64,000 bases of DNA from Mycolicibacterium parafortuitum (lineage in GTDB: Bacteria; Actinomycetota; Actinomycetes; Mycobacteriales; Mycobacteriaceae): the NCBI RefSeq assembly GCF_010725485.1, contig NZ_AP022598.1:1860001-1924000 (forward strand), given 5' to 3'. The notes beneath the pieces are model-generated. The model saw nothing but the letters and a program-made list of their open reading frames with translations, made no database searches and was not told the DNA's origin. The position numbers were made by a program, and so were the translations under genes. Shown here piece after piece: positions 53,813-60,968 of this stretch. How positions within the stretch are numbered: the stretch's first letter is position 1; each line of letters opens with the position of its first letter.

Positions 53813-55372
53813 TCACCTCTTGATCAGTTGTGCGAGTTCTTCGGCCACCAGGGCGCGCAGTTCGGCGCGCAGGGCCTCGATACCGGGATCGGCGCCGCGC
53901 CGGGCGGCGGGCCTGCGTACGGGTGCGGGTGCCGCGGCCGCCGCCGACGGGTCGTTGGAGGCCCGGGGATAGGCGGGCACGGGACCGGCGGGGGAGCGCC
54001 ACGGCGAGAGTCCGGCGAAGTTCGGCATCGTCACCGCCGAGTCGGCGTTGTAGGCGATCCTGGCCCAGTTCAGCAGGTTCTCCGGCTGCAGGTTCTCACC
54101 GATGGAGCTGCGGCCGACGAATCCCGTGCCGATCGTCATCGACGGCGCGAGGTTGGTGTCCAGCCCGGAGCTGCCGGTGCTGTTGCCGACGTTCACCGAT
54201 ACCCGCAGCACCGGCACCTGGGCCGCGAATTCGGTGATGACAGCGGCATCTTCGCTGTGGATCGCGGCCGAATGCCCGGCGCCGGCGATACGTATCACGG
54301 CCCGGGCCGCGCGGATCCCGCGCTGGGCGTCGGCGACGGTCGTCATCCCCAGGACCGGGCACAACTTCTCGTGGGTGAGCACCTCTTCACCGATGACGTC
54401 GGTGAACGGCGCGATCAAGGCCCGGGTCTTCGGCGTGACCCGGACGCCGATGCGCTCGGCAATCCACGCCGCGTCGCGCCCGACCACCTCGGTGTTCAGC
54501 GCACCGCCGGGGAACATGTACTCGCGCAACCGGTTCGTGGCATCGGCGTCGAGGATGTGCGCGCCGTGGCGGGTCAGCGCCGCGCCGAGCTTGGCGGCCA
54601 CGGCGTCCTCGACGATCAGTACCGACTCGTTGGTGCACAACACCGAGTTGTCGAAGGCCTTGCTGTCGACGATGCGGCGCGCGGCCGCGTCGATGTCGGC
54701 GGTCGCGTCGACGAACACCGGGACGTTGCCCGGCCCGACCCCGAGGGCCGGGTTTCCCGACGAGTACGCGGCGCGCACGACGCCGGTTCCACCGGTCGCG
54801 ACGATGACGTCGGTGCGCTCGTCGGACATCAGCGCCTCCACCAGCGGCAGCGTCGGCTCGTCGATGACCTGCACGATGCCGTCCGGGGCGCCGGCCGCCT
54901 CGGCGGCCTCGGCCAGCAGACGGGCCGCGTCCGCCGAGCACTGCTTGGCGCGGGGATGCGGGGCGACGACCACCGCGTTGCGGGTCATCAACGCCAGGAT
55001 CACCTTGAAGTACACGGTCGCAACGGGATTGGTGGTGGGCGTCAATGCCAGCACCACACCCGCCGGACGCGGGATCTCGACGATCTTGCGCGCACTGTCG
55101 ATGCGCGGCGTCACGTAGTCCTGGCCGTGGTAGTACTCGACGATGCCGCGGGAGCAGGCGCGGTTCTTGGTCACCTTGTCGGCGACGACGCCCATCTGGG
55201 TCTCGGCGACGGCGGCGGCGGCGAAACGCTCGGCGTCGCGGTGGCCGGCCTCGGCGACCGCGTCGACGATCCGCGCCACCGCGGCCTGGTCGTACTCGGC
55301 GTAGGCGGCCGCGGCGAAGCGGGCGCGTTCGAGCAGTTGACCTGCGTGGGGTGCCAGGTTGTCACCGGTCAC
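53813..55372 (-). CDS. CoA-acylating aldehyde dehydrogenase with C-terminal encapsulation peptide
   Basis: 519 residues, PduP/EutE-like. Catalytic C246 in FDNSVLCTNES; GTGVVRAA and GPGNVPVFVD (about 195-222) belong to the cofactor site. The core ends near 470; an Ala/Pro-rich linker then leads to residues 491-519 (IEALRAELRALVAEELAQLI), an amphipathic helix typical of encapsulation peptides. It should convert propanal (or another aldehyde) and CoA to acyl-CoA inside the shell, with NAD+ recycling. Confidence 0.92.
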   Translation of the reverse strand: MTGDNLAPHAGQLLERARFAAAAYAEYDQAAVARIVDAVAEAGHRDAERFAAAAVAETQMGVVADKVTKNRACSRGIVEYYHGQDYVTPRIDSARKIVEIPRPAGVVLALTPTTNPVATVYFKVILALMTRNAVVVAPHPRAKQCSADAARLLAEAAEAAGAPDGIVQVIDEPTLPLVEALMSDERTDVIVATGGTGVVRAAYSSGNPALGVGPGNVPVFVDATADIDAAARRIVDSKAFDNSVLCTNESVLIVEDAVAAKLGAALTRHGAHILDADATNRLREYMFPGGALNTEVVGRDAAWIAERIGVRVTPKTRALIAPFTDVIGEEVLTHEKLCPVLGMTTVADAQRGIRAARAVIRIAGAGHSAAIHSEDAAVITEFAAQVPVLRVSVNVGNSTGSSGLDTNLAPSMTIGTGFVGRSSIGENLQPENLLNWARIAYNADSAVTMPNFAGLSPWRSPAGPVPAYPRASNDPSAAAAAPAPVRRPAARRGADPGIEALRAELRALVAEELAQLIKR

Positions 55373-56649
55373 GGCTTCCTCCGTCCGGTCGCGGCCAGCT
55401 TCGCCCGTCCGACGGCGACCTCGACGCGGTCGAGCACGTCCTCGCAGAGGTCACGGTTGAGCAGCAGGCCCGGTTTGAATTGCAGGACACGGGGATCCAG
55501 CGTCGAGAAGATCGCCCACACCCCGTTCTGGTAGAGCTCGCGCATCACGTACTTCGCGCCCTCGGGATGGTCGAACTCCAGACCGATCACCACACCGTTC
55601 TGCCGGATACCGACGAACCAGTCCGGGTAGTCGGCCTGGATGCGGGCCAGGCCCGTCGCGAAGAGGTCGGCGATGTAGTGCACCGAGGAGCGCACCTCGG
55701 GCCGGCCGGTGATCTCCAGGGTCTTGATGGCGGCCACGCATCCGAGTTCGGCGCCGCCGAACGTCGAGATGTGCCCGAAGCCGTCCTGTTCGAGCCACTG
55801 TGCCGCCCGGTCACTGAGCAGCGCCGCGGTGATCGGGTACATGCCGCCCGAGAGCCCCTTGCCGGTGACCATGATGTCCGGGTCGATGCCGTGCTTGGTG
55901 ATGCCCCACATCTCGCCGGTGCGCATCAGCCCGGTCTGGACCTCGTCGGCGATGTAGAGCGCGTCGTAGCGCACGCACAGGTCCTTGACCGCCTCCAGAT
56001 ATCCGATGGGCGGCAACGGGAATCCGTAGGTGGCCGGAATGGTCTCCATGATCACCGCCGCGACGTCGCGGCCCTTGAGCGCCTGCTCCATCGCGTCGGT
56101 GTCGCCGAACGGAACCTGGACGAACTCGTCGGGCCGGTCGGCGAGGAACAGTTTGGCGAAGCGGTCGTCGCCGGTGGCGACGGCAAGGCCGGTGTGTCCG
56201 TGGTAGGCCTTCACGATCGAGACGATCTTGCGGCGCTGGGTGGCGTGCCGGGCGCTCTTGAGGGCGATGTCGATGGCCTCGCCGCCACCTGATCCGAACG
56301 CCACCTTGCTCAGCGATGCGGGCGCGGACTCGATCAGCTTCTGGGCCAACGCGGTTCGGGCCACCGACGGGAAGTGGTGGTTGCCGACGTCGAAGTGCTC
56401 CATGCCCTCGGTGATCGCGGCCATCACCTCCGGGTTGCGGTGCCCGAGGTTGTAGGTGCCGCCGTTGAGGTGCATGTCGATCAGCCGACGACCGCTCATG
56501 TCCCACAGGAAGTAGTCCTGCCTGCGGTCGATCACGAGGTCGACACCGGAATCGGTCCAGAATTGCGTCTTGTCCGGGTTCCAGAACTCCTTGGCACGTT
56601 CCAGCACCTGGGCTTTGGAATCGAACGAGAACGTGCCGTAGTCGAACAC
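55369..56649 (-). CDS. Class III aminotransferase-fold enzyme, probable amino-alcohol phosphate phospho-lyase
   Basis: 426 residues. PLP lysine K264 in MVTGKGLSGG and D235 in IADEVQTGL. Operon partners (APH kinase, aldehyde dehydrogenase) indicate a phospho-lyase like human AGXT2L1 (ethanolamine-phosphate): O-phospho-1-amino-2-propanol to propanal, ammonia and phosphate. A transaminase reaction cannot be excluded. GTG 56649 follows AGGGAG; the frame is open to 56709 but overlaps the promoter. First gene of the operon. Confidence 0.85.
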   Translation of the reverse strand: MFDYGTFSFDSKAQVLERAKEFWNPDKTQFWTDSGVDLVIDRRQDYFLWDMSGRRLIDMHLNGGTYNLGHRNPEVMAAITEGMEHFDVGNHHFPSVARTALAQKLIESAPASLSKVAFGSGGGEAIDIALKSARHATQRRKIVSIVKAYHGHTGLAVATGDDRFAKLFLADRPDEFVQVPFGDTDAMEQALKGRDVAAVIMETIPATYGFPLPPIGYLEAVKDLCVRYDALYIADEVQTGLMRTGEMWGITKHGIDPDIMVTGKGLSGGMYPITAALLSDRAAQWLEQDGFGHISTFGGAELGCVAAIKTLEITGRPEVRSSVHYIADLFATGLARIQADYPDWFVGIRQNGVVIGLEFDHPEGAKYVMRELYQNGVWAIFSTLDPRVLQFKPGLLLNRDLCEDVLDRVEVAVGRAKLAATGRRKP

Positions 56650-56689
56650 GGGACTCCCTGTCGTGAGGTCAGCCGGGGATGTGACCAAA

Positions 56690-56718
56690 AACCTAAATGG
56701 GCCGACCATTTATGTCAA
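56690..56718 (-). promoter_or_regulatory. RMM operon promoter with internal palindrome
   Basis: On the minus strand: -35 TTGACA (56718-56713), 17-base spacer, -10 TAGGTT (56695-56690), giving initiation near 56683 and a leader of about 35 bases. The spacer contains TAAATGG-N5-CCATTTA (56694-56712), an operator position for a repressor. Confidence 0.7.
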
Positions 56719-56747
56719 TCCCTAGCTCACAGGGCTTGCACAGTTCA

Positions 56748-56762
56748 ATTGGTAGTGCCAAT
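56748..56762. promoter_or_regulatory. ATTGG-N5-CCAAT operator in the divergent control region
   Basis: ATTGG (56748-56752), TAGTG, CCAAT (56758-56762); the same TTGG-N5-CCAA as upstream of gntR (49622-49634). It lies between a possible -35 TTGCAC (56736-56741) and -10 TATGTC (56762-56767) of the permease promoter. Confidence 0.65.
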
Positions 56763-56779
56763 ATGTCTTCGGTTCACAC

Positions 56780-56795
56780 TGTGGTCTGGACCACA
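56780..56795. promoter_or_regulatory. Second palindrome upstream of the permease gene
   Basis: TGTGGTC (56780-56786) and GACCACA (56789-56795) are perfect 7-base arms around TG. About 60 bases above the permease ATG and just after the possible start site. It may be a second operator or bind a different protein. Confidence 0.55.
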
Positions 56796-56855
56796 CTCGT
56801 GGGGCTCCCGCGGGTTGAACCTCTTCTATCCTTCGCCTCTGGAAGGTCTCTGTAG

Positions 56856-58388
56856 ATGACAGAAGACGTCGTTTCCCCTGAAACACACAGCAAGGACTCG
56901 GTCCAACGCCTGAAACGAAACGCCGTGGGCACGTTCGGCGTGATCTTCATGGCGGTGGCCACCGCGGCGCCGATCACCGCGATGGTCGGCAACGTCCCGA
57001 TCGCGGTGGGCTTCGGAAATGGTTCGCACGCTCCGGCCGGCTATCTGGTCGCCACCATCGTTCTCGGCCTGTTCGCGATCGGCTACGCCACGATGGCCAA
57101 GCACATCACCGCGACCGGCGCGTTCTACGGCTACATCTCGCACGGGCTCGGACGCGTGATGGGCATGGCCAGCGGCTTGATCATCACGCTGGCCTACATC
57201 GTGTTCGAAGCCTCGCTGATCGGCATCTTCGCGTTCTTCTTCCAGAACTTCCTGTCCTCTCAGCTCGGGATCACGATCCACTGGCTGGTCCCCGCGCTGC
57301 TGATGCTCGTGCTGAACAGCGTGCTGACCTATTTCGACGTGAACCTGACGGCCAAGGTGCTCGGCGTCTTCCTGATCACCGAGATCGTCATGCTCGGCCT
57401 TGGTGCGATCGCGGTGGCCGTCAAGGGCGGCGGACCCGACGGGTTCGCCGTCGGCGAGATCCTCAACCCGGTCGGCGCGTTCCAGCCCGCCGCGATCGCC
57501 GGTGCCAGCGCAGGCCTCGGCCTGTTCTTCGCATTCTGGTCGTGGGTGGGTTTCGAGTCCACCGCGATGTACGGCGAGGAGTCCAAGGACCCCAAGCGGA
57601 TCATCCCGCGCGCCACCATGATCGCGGTCCTCGGCGTCGGCATCTTCTACATCTTCGTGTCGTGGATGGCGATCGCAGGCACGGGTCCGCAACAGGCCAT
57701 CGAGTTGGCGCAGAACGCCGACACGTCGTCGGAGATCTTCTTCGCCCCGGTGCGCGACACCTACGGCGAATGGGCCATCACGCTGTTCAACATCCTGCTG
57801 GTGACCGGCTCGTTCGCGTGCGGCATGGCGTTCCACAACTGCGCCTCGCGGTACCTGTACGCGCTGGGACGCGAAGGTCTGTCCAGCGGGCTGCAGAAGA
57901 CGCTGGGCGCCACCCACAAGACGCACGGCTCGCCCTACATCGCGTCCTTCGTGCAGAGCGGCATCGCCCTGGTGCTGGTGCTGGCGTTCTTCTTCGCGGG
58001 CATGGATCCGTACATCCACATGTACACACTGTTGGCGATCCTCGGCACGATGGCGATCCTGATCGTGCAGTCGCTGTGCGCGTTCTCGGTGGTGGCCTAC
58101 TTCCACTTCCACAAGAACCACCCGTCGAGTGCGCACTGGTTCAAGACGTTCCTGGCGCCGCTGACCGGTGGCATCGGCATGCTCTACGTGGTCTACCTGC
58201 TCTGGGAACACAAGGAATCCGCCGCGGGCGCGGCGTCGGGCACCTTGCTGTTCAAGCTGACACCATGGATCGTGATCGGAGTCTTCGTGTTCGGCGCGGC
58301 GATGGCGTTGTACTTCAAGTTCAACGACAAGCGGCGCTATGAACTGATCGGCCGGATCGTCTACGACGACAGCGAAGTTCGCGACTAG
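56856..58388 (+). CDS. APC-superfamily amino-acid/amine permease
   Basis: 510 residues with about 12 membrane segments: AVGTFGVIFMAVATAAPITAMVGN is the start of the first unwound helix, and GLGLFFAFWSWVGFESTAMYGEE fits the sixth. Similar permeases accompany RMM and ethanolamine loci, so import of the amino alcohol is likely. GGAAGGTCT lies before ATG 56856. It leads the operon continuing with the dehydratase 13 bases downstream, not the shell operon. Confidence 0.88.
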   Translation: MTEDVVSPETHSKDSVQRLKRNAVGTFGVIFMAVATAAPITAMVGNVPIAVGFGNGSHAPAGYLVATIVLGLFAIGYATMAKHITATGAFYGYISHGLGRVMGMASGLIITLAYIVFEASLIGIFAFFFQNFLSSQLGITIHWLVPALLMLVLNSVLTYFDVNLTAKVLGVFLITEIVMLGLGAIAVAVKGGGPDGFAVGEILNPVGAFQPAAIAGASAGLGLFFAFWSWVGFESTAMYGEESKDPKRIIPRATMIAVLGVGIFYIFVSWMAIAGTGPQQAIELAQNADTSSEIFFAPVRDTYGEWAITLFNILLVTGSFACGMAFHNCASRYLYALGREGLSSGLQKTLGATHKTHGSPYIASFVQSGIALVLVLAFFFAGMDPYIHMYTLLAILGTMAILIVQSLCAFSVVAYFHFHKNHPSSAHWFKTFLAPLTGGIGMLYVVYLLWEHKESAAGAASGTLLFKLTPWIVIGVFVFGAAMALYFKFNDKRRYELIGRIVYDDSEVRD

Positions 58389-58401
58389 AAGGGGCGCCTC
58401 A

Positions 58402-60642
58402 GTGGCTGACGAGTTGGGCAGGTTTCGGGTCCTGAACTCGAAACCTGTCAACCTCGACGGGTTCAGCGTCCCCGACGCCGCACTCGGGCTGATCGCGATG
58501 AGCAGCCCACACGACCCCGCCCCGTCGCTGGTCGTCCGCGGCGGGGAGGTGAAAGAACTCGACGGCAAGGAGGTCGCCGAGTTCGACGTCATCGACGAGT
58601 TCATCGCCCGGTACGGCATCGATCTGGCCGTCGCCGAGGAGGCGATGGCACTCGGCGACGAGGCGTTGGCGCGCATGGTGGTCGACATCAACGTGCCGCG
58701 GGCGGAGGTGGTGCGGCTGATCGGCGGCACCACCCCCGCCAAGCTCGCCCGTGTCGTCGCGCTGCTGTCGCCGGTCGAGATGCAGATGGCGATGGCCAAG
58801 ATGCGTGCCCGCCGCACGCCGAGCAACCAGGCGCACGTCACCAACCAGCTCGACGATCCGCTGCTGATCGCCGCCGATGCGGCCAGCGCGGTCGCCTACG
58901 GCTTCCGTGAGGTGGAGACGACGGTGCCGGTGCTCGGCGATGCGCCGTCGAATGCGGTGGCGCTGCTGATCGGTTCGCAGGTCGGAGCACCCGGCGCGAT
59001 GGCGCAGTGCTCGATCGAAGAGGCGCTCGAGCTGCGGCTCGGCTTGCGTGGGCTGACCAGCTACGCCGAGACCATCTCGATCTACGGCACCGAGCAGGTC
59101 TTCACCGACGGTGACGACACCCCGTTCAGCAAGGCGATCCTGACCTCGGCGTACGCGTCCCGCGGGCTGAAGATGCGGGTGACCAGCGGCGGCGGGGCCG
59201 AAGTCCTGATGGGTGCGGCCGAGAAGTGCTCCATCCTGTATCTGGAGTCCCGCTGCGTCTCGCTGGCGCGGGCGCTGGGATCCCAGGGGGTGCAGAACGG
59301 CGGCATCGACGGGGTGGGTGTGGTCGCGTCGGTGCCCGACGGCATGAAGGAACTGCTCGCGGAGAACCTGATGGTGATGCTGCGCGATCTGGAGTCGTGT
59401 GCGGGCAATGACAACCTGATCTCCGAGTCCGACGTTCGCCGCAGCGCTCACACACTGCCGGTGCTGCTCGCGGGCGCGGACTTCATCTTCTCCGGGTTCG
59501 GGTCGATCCCGCGCTACGACAACGCGTTCGCGCTGTCGAACTTCAACTCCGACGACATGGACGACTTCCTGGTGCTGCAACGGGACTGGGGTGCCGACGG
59601 CGGTCTGCGCACCGTGTCGCCAGAGCACCTGGAGAAGGTGCGGCGGCGGGCGGCCACCGCGGTTCAGGCCGTCTACCGCGATCTGGGCCTGGCCGATTAC
59701 GACGATGCGCGTGTCGAGCAGGTGGTGGCCGCCAACGGTTCCCGCGACCTTCCCGCCGGCCATCCCAAGATGGTGGCGGAAGCGGCGGCGTCGATCGAGG
59801 CCAGGCAGCTGACGGTGTTCGACGTGATCGCCTCGCTGCACCGCACCGGCTTCACCGAGGAGGCCGAGGCGATCACCACGCTGACCCGGGAACGTCTACG
59901 CGGTGATCAGCTGCAGACCTCGGCGATCTTCGACGAGCAGTTCCGGGTGCTGTCCAAGATCACGGACCCGAACGACTACTGCGGCCCGGCAACGGGTTAC
60001 GCCATAACCGATCAGCGGCGCGCCGAGATCGACGGGATCCGGCAGGCCCGCAGCGGGGCTGAACTGACCGTCGACCAGGAACAGCACCGCGGGCACGTGG
60101 TCGTCACCGAGGTCGAACCTGCGCAGCAGGGCAGCGATCCGCGGGAGGTCTGCGTCGGACTGTCGCCGGCCTGGGGCCGCAGCGTATGGCTCACGCTGTG
60201 CGGGCTGACCGTGGGTGAGGTGCTGCGGCAGATCTCGGCGGGGCTGGAAGAGGAGGGCTGTATCGCCCGCCCGGTGCGGATCCGATCCACCATCGACACC
60301 GGCCTGATCGGGTTGACCGCCGCACGGTTGTCGGGGTCCGGCATCGGAATCGGGTTGCAGGGCAAAGGGACTGCGCTGATCCATCGCCGCGATCTGGCGC
60401 CGCTGGCGAATCTGGAGCTGTTCAGCGTCGCGCCGCTGCTCACCGCGAAGATGTATCGCGAACTCGGTAAGAACGCCGCGCGCCACGCCAAGGGGATGGC
60501 CCCGGTGCCGATCTTGACCGGCGGCACCGACGAGTCCATCTCGGCGCGCTATCACGCCAGGGCGGTGGCGCTCGTCGCGCTGGAGCGGCAGGCGTGCGAG
60601 CCGGGCCGAGCACCGGTGACGGTGAAGGTGGGGTATCCATGA
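58402..60642 (+). CDS. B12-dependent diol-dehydratase-type enzyme, fused large and medium subunits
   Basis: 746 residues. Residues 1-540 align without gaps over the pocket with Klebsiella PduC (remembered sequence): catalytic Q143, H145, E172, E223, Q298, D337 and S364 are present. Residues about 564-746 are the PduD medium-subunit core (ARLSGSGIGIGLQGKGT, LELFSVAPLL); PduD's N-terminal targeting extension is missing. Positions equal to Klebsiella Ser301 and Gln336 are D303 and N338, so the substrate may not be 1,2-propanediol or glycerol. GTG 58402 follows AAGGGG. Confidence 0.9.
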   Translation: MADELGRFRVLNSKPVNLDGFSVPDAALGLIAMSSPHDPAPSLVVRGGEVKELDGKEVAEFDVIDEFIARYGIDLAVAEEAMALGDEALARMVVDINVPRAEVVRLIGGTTPAKLARVVALLSPVEMQMAMAKMRARRTPSNQAHVTNQLDDPLLIAADAASAVAYGFREVETTVPVLGDAPSNAVALLIGSQVGAPGAMAQCSIEEALELRLGLRGLTSYAETISIYGTEQVFTDGDDTPFSKAILTSAYASRGLKMRVTSGGGAEVLMGAAEKCSILYLESRCVSLARALGSQGVQNGGIDGVGVVASVPDGMKELLAENLMVMLRDLESCAGNDNLISESDVRRSAHTLPVLLAGADFIFSGFGSIPRYDNAFALSNFNSDDMDDFLVLQRDWGADGGLRTVSPEHLEKVRRRAATAVQAVYRDLGLADYDDARVEQVVAANGSRDLPAGHPKMVAEAAASIEARQLTVFDVIASLHRTGFTEEAEAITTLTRERLRGDQLQTSAIFDEQFRVLSKITDPNDYCGPATGYAITDQRRAEIDGIRQARSGAELTVDQEQHRGHVVVTEVEPAQQGSDPREVCVGLSPAWGRSVWLTLCGLTVGEVLRQISAGLEEEGCIARPVRIRSTIDTGLIGLTAARLSGSGIGIGLQGKGTALIHRRDLAPLANLELFSVAPLLTAKMYRELGKNAARHAKGMAPVPILTGGTDESISARYHARAVALVALERQACEPGRAPVTVKVGYP

Positions 60643-60968
60643 ACGAGATAACCGTCCAGAATGCCGTCGACGGCAAGCTCGGTCTCGGGGATCTGCGGAT
60701 GGATCCGGCCGTGCTGAAGCATCAGGCGGATGTCGCGCGTACGGGTGGGAACCCGCAACTCGCCGAGAACTTCTTGCGCGCAGCGGAATTGGCCACCATC
60801 GACGACGAACAGGTGATGGCGCTCTATGAGGCGCTGCGTCCCCATCGGTCGACCGCAGCCGAGCTCGCGCAGCTGCAGGAGTCGCTGAAAAGCCTGGGCG
60901 CATCGCGATGCGCCGCTCTCGTCGAGCAGGCCGCCGCCGTCTACGCGCGGCGGGGATTGCTGCGTTGA
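60639..60968 (+). CDS. Diol-dehydratase small subunit
   Basis: 109 residues, like PduE: ITVQNAVDGKLGLGDLRMDPAVLKHQADVA, then NFLRAAELATIDDEQVMALYEALRPHRS. ATGA overlap with the fused large/medium subunit sets the start at 60639. PduE's longer N-terminus (carrying a possible targeting segment) is shortened here. Completes the (alpha-beta)gamma enzyme. Confidence 0.9.
   Translation: MNEITVQNAVDGKLGLGDLRMDPAVLKHQADVARTGGNPQLAENFLRAAELATIDDEQVMALYEALRPHRSTAAELAQLQESLKSLGASRCAALVEQAAAVYARRGLLR

Noticed and set aside
58389..58401. Cobalamin riboswitch before the dehydratase
   Set aside because: Only 13 bases separate it from the permease, and the 56650-56855 region has no B12-box or matching folds that I could see.
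56826..58844. 672-codon minus-strand frame under the permease
   Set aside because: Antisense shadow; repeated His/Arg/Asp/Gln runs and overlap with two well-supported genes.
58399..59841. 480-codon minus-strand frame under the dehydratase
   Set aside because: Antisense shadow of a clear diol-dehydratase homologue.
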